From positions 91,973 through 155,972 of the forward strand of contig NZ_LVEJ01000036.1 in NCBI RefSeq assembly GCF_001648775.1: a stretch of DNA of 64,000 nt, read 5' to 3'. Both the position numbers and the translations under genes were made by a program. The notes beneath the pieces were generated by a model. It saw nothing but the letters and a program-made list of their open reading frames with translations, made no database searches and was not told the origin of the DNA. This document shows, one piece after another, positions 52,831 to 59,991 of this stretch (positions are counted from its first letter, which is position 1; every line of letters starts with the position of its first letter). The stretch is from Pseudomonas fluorescens (GTDB lineage: Bacteria > Pseudomonadota > Gammaproteobacteria > Pseudomonadales > Pseudomonadaceae).

Positions 52831-53926
52831 AAGAGACACACGTAAGACATGCACCGTTTGTAGAGCAAAGTTTCTCCCTGTACACCGGAACACGCTGACA
52901 TGCAGTGATGACTGCAAACGAGCAAGACGTAATAAGTCTGTCAGGGTAGTGAGCCGCAAGAAACGTAAGCCTAAACCGTTCCCCGTCAGCAACGTATTCG
53001 TTCAACTTCTACTCCGTCACGCCAAACAAGCTGGTACGGTGCAGATTGTTCAATACATTACCGCTGAGGAATTGCTAGAACTTCTGGGGATGCACAAGCT
53101 GCAAATGACTACCAACGGTGCGGCGTCTAGACCGTTCGCCGACTATCACTTCTGTCACGTCTATCCAGCGCACGGAATGCCCCACATCGGCAAGTTCACG
53201 CCCCAGAACCTTGTCCTTGGCAACGGCACGTTGAACCGGAAGCACGGTAACCGTTACTTCGGTGGTGGGGACTTCATCAGTCCGGCACACAAGACGAATC
53301 GCTACGATGTGCAGAGCTGGATGTCTGACGCTGAGATCGTAAAGCTCATGATTGAGTGCATCGGTCAGCAGGAGTGGGAAGCCTTCAACAAGGTAGCCAA
53401 GCTACAGCCGAGTACGAAGCAGTCCTACATAGACCTGTTGACGCCTCTTCTGAGCCGCGACGACCCAGCGCACCGTCAGTACCTGAAAGTCTTCGATGAG
53501 CCACGTTCAACGGCGAATGAACTACGTGCAGTGCTTGAATCACTGACTGAGAAGAAAGTGTTCATGTTTGGATATCGTGGATACAAGTCACCCATGGACT
53601 TGACGCTCTCGGAATTTGGCCGTGTCGTGCAGTACCGTCCAGACCTTGCCCCGGTGTTAGAGGCGCTGGAACAGATTGAACAGACAGCTCGGTACTTCAC
53701 CCATGACAGCTTTGTCATAGACGATGTCGAAGGGTTCTTCTTTGACATTCTGCACGGTATCGAAGTAACGGATACGGTGCTGGTAGAGCTGGCGGATATC
53801 GTTGTTGAGGCACTGACAATCTCAACAGCCAAGATGAAGAACTTCGACAAGGTGGATGTCTATGATCCGTTTGCACCAGAACAGATTGAGGCTCGTAGTC
53901 AAAGAATGTCTCAACGTGCTGCGTAA
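52796..53926 (+). CDS. Zinc-finger protein with HNH-like segment
   Basis: A 376-residue protein. Residues 18-46 form a Cys4 finger (TCTVCRAKF, then TCSDDCKRARR) followed by a basic patch (RKKRKPKPF). Residues 115-155 read FCHVYPAHG, then GKFTPQNLVLGNGTLNRKHGN, matching the H-x-P...N-L-V...N-R-x-x-G spacing of HNH-type nucleases. The remaining 200 residues are helical and acidic, unrecognised. AGGAG 9 bases before the ATG. Last gene of the operon; a terminator follows 3-36 bases later. Nuclease activity is inferred from pattern only. Confidence 0.6.
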   Translation: MALAAPVRTSNKRDTRKTCTVCRAKFLPVHRNTLTCSDDCKRARRNKSVRVVSRKKRKPKPFPVSNVFVQLLLRHAKQAGTVQIVQYITAEELLELLGMHKLQMTTNGAASRPFADYHFCHVYPAHGMPHIGKFTPQNLVLGNGTLNRKHGNRYFGGGDFISPAHKTNRYDVQSWMSDAEIVKLMIECIGQQEWEAFNKVAKLQPSTKQSYIDLLTPLLSRDDPAHRQYLKVFDEPRSTANELRAVLESLTEKKVFMFGYRGYKSPMDLTLSEFGRVVQYRPDLAPVLEALEQIEQTARYFTHDSFVIDDVEGFFFDILHGIEVTDTVLVELADIVVEALTISTAKMKNFDKVDVYDPFAPEQIEARSQRMSQRAA

Positions 53927-53929
53927 CCC

Positions 53930-53961
53930 AAGCCCTGCCAGAGATGGTGGGGCTTTCTTTT
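53930..53961 (+). terminator. Terminator of the element's main operon
   Basis: AAGCCCTGCCA / TGGTGGGGCTT stem with GAGA loop followed by TCTTTTTC. Confidence 0.8.
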
Positions 53962-54399
53962 TCGCGGGGAAAAGTCCGCACACCACACCCATTGCTCTAG
54001 TTTTACATGTCGTCAAAAGTTGATCCCATTCACCCAGAACCGTTGAGTTAGACGCTCGCAACGGGTCAAATTCGTGGGTAAGAAACACCGCCCCCAAGCT
54101 AGTTCTAGAGCACTGAGATTGCGCCATAGCGTAGCTATAATGATTATCCCCATCTGGCGAGGCCAGTGATTGACCCCGGCGTATCAGGTAGTCCCATCGT
54201 CTGAATAATCATTATTCGAGTTCGGCAATAATAACTATATCAACACAACTATGTCACCAGTTGATCATAAGTAACGGTTTGGGTGTTGACATAGTTACTA
54301 TAGCCGAGCAGCTTGTTTGAAAAATAAGTTTGCAGACTTTCGGAACTGGGTATAAGGTCTGTTCAAACCGCCAAAACGCCCAACCAAGAGATAATTGAT
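53962..54399. promoter_or_regulatory. Regulatory region with several palindromes
   Basis: 438 bases without a gene. GAATAAT-C-ATTATTC is at 54203-54217. TAACTATATCAACAC at 54232-54246 and AACTATGTCA at 54247-54256 are repeated in inverted form as GTGTTGACATAGTTA at 54283-54297. The TTGACA inside the last (54286-54291) may be a -35 box for the gene at 54400. Looks like an operator cluster or iteron-type binding region. Confidence 0.5.
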
Positions 54400-54723
54400 A
54401 TGCAAACTCACGTGCTGCTTTCGTTTGACTTGAAACAGAACACTGATACAGAACATCGCAAACTATTCGATCAGCACTTAGAGACTCACGGATGGAGGGA
54501 CTGCACAGATGTCAGCAGCACCAAGACCAAAGTGTTGAAGAGTGGGGATGTGGAAGAGCTTAAGGTGGCTGCATTAGTAGAGATCTACGAAGCCGCACTC
54601 CACGCACGCATCAAAGAAATTTCATTTGTTGTGCAATGTGGCAACTTAGAGCCGGTGAGCAAAACGTTTCTAAATCCCAAGCTCAAAATGACGCTCAGCG
54701 AGCGCCTTGGTCTTATGTCGTAA
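54400..54723 (+). CDS. Unknown 107-residue protein
   Basis: Starts THVLLSFDLKQNTDTEHRKL, followed by LETHGWRDCTDVSSTKTKVLK. The pattern (strand with S/TYD or SFD, helix, GW) recalls small ferredoxin-like proteins such as the Cas2/VapD fold, but the similarity is weak and no cas genes are present. Preceded by the operator-like cluster. Not recognised. Confidence 0.55.
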   Translation: MQTHVLLSFDLKQNTDTEHRKLFDQHLETHGWRDCTDVSSTKTKVLKSGDVEELKVAALVEIYEAALHARIKEISFVVQCGNLEPVSKTFLNPKLKMTLSERLGLMS

Positions 54724-55015
54724 AACCTCGGCCATATCTCGAAACAACCGGGGCGAATCCCCCCTAAAACCCTGCGTGCAGCTGTTCCTATCAGGAATAT
54801 TGCATTGATAGGGCAAGGCTATAAGCCAGTGTTTACGCGGGGTCTGGTGAAAGTGGTCAAGCTCGCTCCGGTGAGAACGCTTCAATCCGAGGTTTCTACG
54901 CCAAAACGGCAGTTTTGAGCCGGAAACACCGATTTCTGCAAAAGCACGCTCTCCAATCTCAGCCTACCAATGGCTGAGCTACGATTCCTGCACCACCTCT
55001 CAAGGACGACCACCA
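54724..55015. other. Gene-free stretch with small palindromes
   Basis: About 290 bases. CCTATCA / TGATAGG at 54786-54811 encloses AGGAATATTGCAT-like sequence and could form a hairpin. Nothing else recognised. Confidence 0.35.
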
Positions 55016-55231
55016 ATGACCTCCCAAAATCAGACTGTTGCAATGGCTGACGCGCTGACGCTGATCCTCAACCAGCAACACGCTCTCGCCGCCGCACTGG
55101 AAGAAATCAGCCAATGGGTTATTAGCCAAGGAGGACACTTTGCCGCTGGCAACGCCCTAGCGGCGCTCGAAGGATTGGATTTGCACGCCAAGGCTCTGAC
55201 CGATGCAATCAACACGGTGCGGGGAGGGTAG
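55016..55231 (+). CDS. Small helical protein of unknown function
   Basis: A 71-residue, Ala/Leu-rich helical protein (ADALTLILNQQHALAAALEE, NALAALEGLDLHAKALTDAI) preceded by AAGGACG. No family recognised. It ends 127 bases before the tyrosine recombinase. Confidence 0.5.
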   Translation: MTSQNQTVAMADALTLILNQQHALAAALEEISQWVISQGGHFAAGNALAALEGLDLHAKALTDAINTVRGG

Positions 55232-55239
55232 TAACCTGC

Positions 55240-55325
55240 GCTCTAATTAACAGAATACAATTGTGTAAATTAGCCAGACCTTTAAAATCCTTGCCTTGGC
55301 TCTGCCTACCGTGCTCTAATTAACA
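55240..55325. repeat. Direct repeat before the tyrosine recombinase gene
   Basis: GCTCTAATTAACA at 55240-55252 and again at 55313-55325 (13 of 13, 73 bases apart), with TGTTAACTAG further on at 55348. Possible recombinase binding or recombination sites. Confidence 0.5.
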
Positions 55326-55358
55326 CATCGCCATCCACTGAGCAGGGTGTTAACTAGA

Positions 55359-55913
55359 ATGAATATCGTTGAGGCGGTAAAAACAGAAGGTGAGGCTAGG
55401 ACAGTTAGCCGCAAGCTCACCTTGAACGCCAAGGGCAACACCCTGTATGCGGACATCTGGGAGTTCGGTATCAACACCGCACTCCGTATTAGCGATTTGC
55501 TCACGCTCACCTTTGAGGATGTGCAAGGTGACAAGCTGGTGATCAAGGAAGCGAAGACAGGCAAGACCCGCCAAATCGATTTGAACAGTGGCGCCAAGGC
55601 GACCATTGCCCGTCGTCGTCAGGCCTACCCTGATCACATTTTCCTGTTTCAAGTGAACAGCAACAGAGCCAAGGGCAAGGCCGTAAGCCGGGTAGCTGTA
55701 GCCACTGCGTTCAAGGCTGTAGGTGATGAGATGAGTATCCAGCTTGGCACGCACTCAATGCGGAAGACACGCGGCTGGCTCATGTACAGCGCAGGTAAGG
55801 GAATCGAACTGATTTGTAGGGTGCTGAATCACAGCAGTCCTGCTGTCACCATGGCCTACATCGGTATCACTCAAGCCGAGGTTGATGCCACTTACCACGA
55901 GTTCGTGTTCTAA
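55359..55913 (+). CDS. Minimal tyrosine recombinase (catalytic domain only)
   Basis: A 184-residue protein consisting of the catalytic domain alone. Catalytic residues are visible in order: Arg in NTALRISDLL (about 41), Lys in KTGKTR (about 65), HSMR (about 128-131), His in LNHSS (about 154) and Tyr in MAYIGI (about 162). The SAM-like core-binding domain of normal integrases (300-400 residues) is missing, as in FimB/FimE-type inversion recombinases. The ATG after AACTAGA was chosen; a GTG four codons earlier is possible. Since a serine recombinase is already present, it may invert or resolve DNA rather than integrate the element. Terminator follows. Confidence 0.85.
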   Translation: MNIVEAVKTEGEARTVSRKLTLNAKGNTLYADIWEFGINTALRISDLLTLTFEDVQGDKLVIKEAKTGKTRQIDLNSGAKATIARRRQAYPDHIFLFQVNSNRAKGKAVSRVAVATAFKAVGDEMSIQLGTHSMRKTRGWLMYSAGKGIELICRVLNHSSPAVTMAYIGITQAEVDATYHEFVF

Positions 55914-55932
55914 CCATTGCAAGACTGCACCC

Positions 55933-55956
55933 AAGCCCGCCTTGAGCGGGCTTTGC
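55933..55956 (+). terminator. Terminator after the tyrosine recombinase
   Basis: AAGCCCGC-CTTGA-GCGGGCTT, short T-run. Confidence 0.75.
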
Positions 55957-56234
55957 TGTCTATGTCAGCTCGCATCGTCTCTAGGATTGCGTGCCTTAGA
56001 CGGCGTCTGAGAGCGCTACTGGGCGTCAGGTTATTTCTACTTTTCCAGCGTTTAGATAAGCCCCTATCGCACACCGCTTAACAGCGCAGGCAAGACTGAG
56101 CCAACATTATTTTTCAGACGGAAACGCAGAAGCTGAGCGAGAGTGCTCAGTGAATTTTGGCGGGGTCTTGGTTCTGGAAATGTCGCGGGTAGGGCCACCA
56201 AATCAGCGCAAGCTTGGTGGCTTAACGCTACGCC
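55957..56234. other. Gene-free stretch in the element
   Basis: About 280 bases with no convincing gene or structure; a 62-codon plus-strand frame at 56150 lacks a Shine-Dalgarno and coding character. Confidence 0.35.
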
Positions 56235-56354
56235 TTAACGAGGCGGACTACGGTGGTGGTGACAGACGTCCTCCCACTCGCCGAAACGAAACCGGCGATA
56301 TTGACGGACAGGGACGGTTTTCTTGCCTACATTACTAAGGTCAAAGCTATCCAT
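56235..56354 (-). CDS. Short ORF behind a LexA-type box
   Basis: A 39-residue frame (MDSFDLSNVGKKTVPVRQYR..., ending HHRSPPR). GAGGA lies 8 bases before the ATG, and a LexA-like box overlaps the promoter position 12 bases upstream. The basic, aromatic Arg/Tyr/Trp/His-rich tail (RRFRFGEWEDVCHHHR) recalls short conserved ORFs seen in other Pseudomonas genomes. Another ATG three codons upstream is possible. Function unknown. Confidence 0.45.
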   Translation of the reverse strand: MDSFDLSNVGKKTVPVRQYRRFRFGEWEDVCHHHRSPPR

Positions 56355-56365
56355 AATGGACATTC

Positions 56366-56381
56366 CTCTATGTGCGTACAG
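56366..56381 (-). promoter_or_regulatory. LexA-like box (one mismatch) before the short ORF
   Basis: CTCTATGTGCGTACAG differs from the box at 57941-57956 by one base (CTC for CTG). Fifteen of sixteen positions are shared between two sites 1.6 kb apart. Confidence 0.6.
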
Positions 56382-57114
56382 GTTGATCGCACACATCAAG
56401 ATCCGGAATGACCACCGATCACACACCGATTGACGTAGTGGCATCAATTCGGTTAAATGGCGTCCTTCTCTTGACGGTGCTAACGCAGGTCGAAGAGGCG
56501 AGCAGTTGTGTCTGTCCTGAGAAAACGTGACATAGCTGCTCGTGAACTTTTTCAACAGAGCTGCCCCAATGGGCGGCTTTTTTGCGTCTGCTGAATTGTA
56601 ATCGTATTTTCGATTGCACCGCAAGGCTTCTGAGGTGCTTTATACGCATCTTTCGTAATTAGTCGCCCACCGACCCCTCATAACTATGTCAAAGCGCGTC
56701 TGAGGGCCTCTTAGGGGCCTAAATGGGCCATTAATTACGATCTCCGTTGCTCTTTTGAGACGAAGCGATCCTCTCCGATTAAAGAGCGTTCTCACAAAAT
56801 GAGAGTCAGAGGAGGCGTAAACCCCAGCATGTAGGGTTTCGTAGGGAGGCGACCACAAGATAATGTGTTTTTGGTGGGTGTTGCAATGTACTGCCTGTGG
56901 ATAACTCGGTGTAACGAAAGTGAGAATGCAGTCAATCCGCTGACGTTAGTCCTTTGTCACTGATTTCTGGACGTACATCTTTTTTTGCGCAACCGAACCC
57001 TTTCACAAAAATCCTTCTATATAGAGGGCGCGATCAGTGCTCGTTTCGATGGGCGGAAATGCTCACTTCTTTTCGGGATGTGGGGCTTTCACGTCACACG
57101 TTGAACCTGGCCCT
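56382..57114. other. Gene-poor stretch in the element
   Basis: About 730 bases. A GAGCTGCCCC-AAT-GGGCGGCTTTTTT terminator-like hairpin lies at 56557-56584. Elsewhere AT-rich tracts and frames without Shine-Dalgarno; a 72-codon minus frame at 56640-56858 has no supporting signal. Could hold an unrecognised RNA. Confidence 0.35.
56557..56584 (+). terminator. Terminator-like hairpin
   Basis: AGCTGCCCC / GGGCGGCT with AAT loop and six T on the plus strand; the transcript it would end is unknown. Confidence 0.65.
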
Positions 57115-57549
57115 TCAATGTTGCCCGCTTGAGTGCGGTGAGACTTTGGTGACGGGGACGCCCGGTTGAAGTAATTCGGCTACGGTGGTTACCAGTCCTT
57201 CAATCGACCAAGGCTTCTGTAGAAATCGCGTATCCGCAGGAAGATTGAGAAATTCAGCCGTCCAGCCGCTAGTGATGATTGCCGGGATCGCAGGCCACTT
57301 GACCCCAATCATGTCTACCAGCTCCGCTCCTTGAATCTGCCCCGGCAACCCGTGATCAACAATTACGAGAGCGCATTTGGCATGCGACTGCAAAAGGTAA
57401 ACAAGGGCGTCGTCTGCATTGGTGAACGCTACGCACTTGGCGCCGATTTCACTCAGGATGTCTGCCGTGAGTTCACACAGCGTGACCTCGTCTTCGACAA
57501 CTATGATTTCACCATCGATGGGCAATACGCCGTCGAAAATAACTTCCAT
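57115..57549 (-). CDS. Receiver-only response regulator
   Basis: A 144-residue single receiver domain: acidic pocket in VVEDE (about 17-21), phospho-acceptor Asp in LVIVDHGLPG (about 65), Thr/Ser in ITSGW (about 93) and Lys in FLQKPW (about 112). No output domain. The pattern is close to CheY-like receivers of hybrid kinases. No kinase is in the element, so a host kinase would have to act on it. Unusual cargo for a phage-like element. Confidence 0.82.
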   Translation of the reverse strand: MEVIFDGVLPIDGEIIVVEDEVTLCELTADILSEIGAKCVAFTNADDALVYLLQSHAKCALVIVDHGLPGQIQGAELVDMIGVKWPAIPAIITSGWTAEFLNLPADTRFLQKPWSIEGLVTTVAELLQPGVPVTKVSPHSSGQH

Positions 57550-57608
57550 GCGTAACCGGCTCGGCTCAGTTGTGATCTTCGGAGTCTTTCACCTTTGGTG
57601 CGCTTGGT

Positions 57609-57914
57609 CTACGGCTTGCGATTGAGGTGGTCGCCGTAGCTGTACCCCAGCGTCGGTTTCGTTTTCCTGTCAGCTTCGTAGAACTGGCTCAGGCGCAGGC
57701 TTATCCGTTTGTGTTCAACCTTGAGTGCAGCCAGCTCCTTGCTCAGCGTCTGGTGCATGACGATCATCCCGCCGATGGTTTGATGGGCGCGGCGTAGGTC
57801 ACGCCGGGTCACCTCAAGTTCTGAGTTCAGCAAATCACACTCGTGACGGAGCATGTCCTCAATGGTGGGCATCCCCAGCTCAAACCCAGAATCATCGATC
57901 AAATCGTTTTCCAT
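57609..57914 (-). CDS. Coiled-coil protein behind a LexA box
   Basis: A 101-residue protein with an acidic start (MENDLIDDSGFELG) and a long heptad-patterned helix (about 25-80: LLNSELEVTRRDLRRAHQ, LSKELAALKVEHKRISLRL). ATG chosen because the upstream TTG lies nearer the LexA box and lacks a Shine-Dalgarno. The box 27 bases upstream suggests induction on DNA damage. Function unknown; a role in element induction is a guess. Confidence 0.6.
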   Translation of the reverse strand: MENDLIDDSGFELGMPTIEDMLRHECDLLNSELEVTRRDLRRAHQTIGGMIVMHQTLSKELAALKVEHKRISLRLSQFYEADRKTKPTLGYSYGDHLNRKP

Positions 57915-57940
57915 CGCACACACCAGATCCAAATCAAATA

Positions 57941-57956
57941 CTGTATGTGCGTACAG
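57941..57956 (-). promoter_or_regulatory. LexA box inside the element
   Basis: CTGTATGTGCGTACAG fits CTG-N10-CAG and is extended by flanking TA to TACTGTA...TACAGTA, a stronger palindrome than those of recA or dinB here. Confidence 0.75.
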
Positions 57957-58106
57957 TATCGTTTCGAGTGCGAGAGCATCAAGGAGGGCAAGACAGATGG
58001 TGTGGCTTATGCTTCAATCGTCTTAGAATTACAGTTGTAATGCTATGGTGGAATAGAGTCGCATTATAAAAGGCGAAGCCCAGCTCTTGATTTTGCCCTT
58101 CACGTT

Positions 58107-58325
58107 GTCAGCGGGAGCTGACGTGTAATCCCCTGTGACCTTCGGTCACGAGTAACCCCTGACAGCGTTCGCTGTCGTTTCTGCACCCAAGATAAGATCA
58201 AGGGCAAAAGCTGAGTTGTGTAGATGGTGTATCTGGTCGAGGTGAACCCTTTCCGTTGAGGTGTTCCCGCTGCTGAGTAAGTCATGACCTACGGTCGAGG
58301 GTGATCCCCGTCAGCGGAGCTGACG
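58107..58325. repeat. Array of short hairpins
   Basis: Four perfect small stem-loops in 220 bases: GTCAGC-GGGA-GCTGAC (58107-58122), GTGACC-TTC-GGTCAC (58135-58149), GACAGC-GTTC-GCTGTC (58161-58176) and CGTCAGC-GGA-GCTGACG (58309-58325, overlapping the recombinase stop), with a weaker GACCTACGGTC at about 58287. The first and last share the CGTCAGC stem. Remaining bases of 57957-58310 show no gene. Confidence 0.7.
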
Positions 58326-59975
58326 TTTCAGTTCTGGTGCGGCTGGTACTTTGATTTCCTTTATCCAGTGCTTCGCTGCCCGCTGCCAGTTTGGCGAATC
58401 CCCGTGCAGCTTTTGCAGTTCGTCAAACGCTTCCGATGCACTGTCGATTCGTATCTTCTTGTTCCTGTGGGTGATAGCGCCAATGATTGACGGCTCTGAT
58501 CCATCAGCCGCAGTCACACTGATCAAATACGTTTCATTACAGCGTCCGTTCTTCCGAACAAAGATTTTCGTGCCTAGCCGTTTAGTCAGGTTGTTCGCTG
58601 CTGCACGTCCTTCGAATGATGTTACGTCTAGCTTCTCGAAAAAGTCGGATTTGCTCACCACTCGGTCAACCGCCATTTGCTGACGAAGTGTGTCTTTCTC
58701 TACGTCAACGGCTGCGAGTTGGCTTTCCAGCTCATGCAGCAGTTTCGCCGTTGTCCTGCTTGGATATTCGTTATGTGCATCCTCAGCGGCTGCAAACTTG
58801 GCTCGCAGTTCTTCACCACGACCCTCCGCAACGTCCAGCTTCTTACGTATGGCCCCTGAACTGCCTTGAACAAGGCTCAATGAATCCAGCTTTGCGAGGA
58901 TTTCCCTGAATACAGTTTCGGTGCGCGTGGCGCTGACAACTCCCGCGCTGCACATTCCACGGATGCTATGGCTGCACTTGTAATACTTATGGCCTCTCTG
59001 GCTTTGCAGGTGCATGGCAGCCCCGCAATTGAAGCAAAAGAAGATGCCTGCCATTACGTTGAAGTTGGTCGTCTGTTTCGTGATCTTGTGCAGCCGCCGG
59101 GAGCCTCGTGCAGCCTGTGCCCGGTAGAAGGTTTCTTCATCGACCGCAGCCGGGAAGAAGCCCTTGATGGGTTCGCCGTCTGGCGTCCTGACGCCGTCGA
59201 TGAAGATGTGGGGCTGATACTCGCCCAGTGTGGTGCGGCTATCTAGGATGTGGCGAACGGTGCTGAATCCCCAGAGGCCAGAGAAGTTCTTTCGCCCCGC
59301 AGAGAACGCCGGTATGCCTTCCTGATTTAGCGTGGCTGCAATGTTGCGTGATCCATGTCCTTGCGTTGAGAGATCGAAGATCCGTCGCACCACTTGAGCG
59401 TGGTCAGGGTTGAGGGTGTAACCCTCCGGGGTGACATCCAGCCAAAGCGGCCTGAGCTTTCCTAGCGGCTTGCCTGTGGCACGAGCATCAGCCTGTTTCT
59501 TCCGCCACGCAGATGAGACCCGGCTCCCTTTGGTGGCGCTTTCTTCGTGCGCCCTAGACATGCTGATGATCGAAATGATCAGGTCAATTTCGTTGTATTC
59601 ACGGGTATACAGACGCTTGTCCGTGCTGGTGTAAACGTTGATTCCCTTGGCGAGTAGATCGAGGAAGCGGGGTAGGGCGTCCCGCACCTTTTCACGTGAA
59701 AGACGATCCAGTGACTCAACCACCAAGAAGCTACCGGGCGGAATGGTGCCGTCGTCTACGAAGGCGAGGAATCGCGCCAACTCGCCTGTGTCGTCTAGAT
59801 GTTTTCCCTTGTAGGCGGAACGACCACGGTCGAAGAACAGATATTCAGTTGGGTCTGCGAGTTGAAGTCCGCGCTCTACAGCAAACTCCTTCGCGGCTCT
59901 CATCTGGCGGGCTTCACTATCTCCCGCTGACTGCTTCGCGCTACTAAATCTGATGTACGAGAAAACCTTGGACAT
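58311..59975 (-). CDS. Large serine recombinase (integrase of the element)
   Basis: A 554-residue recombinase. N-terminal resolvase domain (about 1-150) with YIRFSSAKQ holding the catalytic Ser (RFSS, about 9), FDRGRSAYKG, and SLDRLSRE; recombinase domain (about 160-290, including GHGSRNIAATLNQEGIPAF); zinc-ribbon Cys residues FFCFNCG and YYKCSHSIRGMC (about 340-375); coiled coil (about 400-450) as in phage-type large serine integrases. The ATG was chosen at MSKVFSYIRF; the in-frame extension runs into ychJ. Its start is 54 bases from the right att core, typical for an integrase next to attP. Confidence 0.9.
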   Translation of the reverse strand: MSKVFSYIRFSSAKQSAGDSEARQMRAAKEFAVERGLQLADPTEYLFFDRGRSAYKGKHLDDTGELARFLAFVDDGTIPPGSFLVVESLDRLSREKVRDALPRFLDLLAKGINVYTSTDKRLYTREYNEIDLIISIISMSRAHEESATKGSRVSSAWRKKQADARATGKPLGKLRPLWLDVTPEGYTLNPDHAQVVRRIFDLSTQGHGSRNIAATLNQEGIPAFSAGRKNFSGLWGFSTVRHILDSRTTLGEYQPHIFIDGVRTPDGEPIKGFFPAAVDEETFYRAQAARGSRRLHKITKQTTNFNVMAGIFFCFNCGAAMHLQSQRGHKYYKCSHSIRGMCSAGVVSATRTETVFREILAKLDSLSLVQGSSGAIRKKLDVAEGRGEELRAKFAAAEDAHNEYPSRTTAKLLHELESQLAAVDVEKDTLRQQMAVDRVVSKSDFFEKLDVTSFEGRAAANNLTKRLGTKIFVRKNGRCNETYLISVTAADGSEPSIIGAITHRNKKIRIDSASEAFDELQKLHGDSPNWQRAAKHWIKEIKVPAAPELKRQLR

Positions 59976-59991
59976 CGTGCTACCTACTGAT

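Noticed and set aside
54400..54723. CRISPR-associated Cas2
   Set aside because: Only the first strand-helix pattern resembles Cas2; no repeats or other cas genes in the window.
56640..56858. 72-codon minus-strand gene in the element
   Set aside because: No Shine-Dalgarno, poor codon character and no promoter-like signal.
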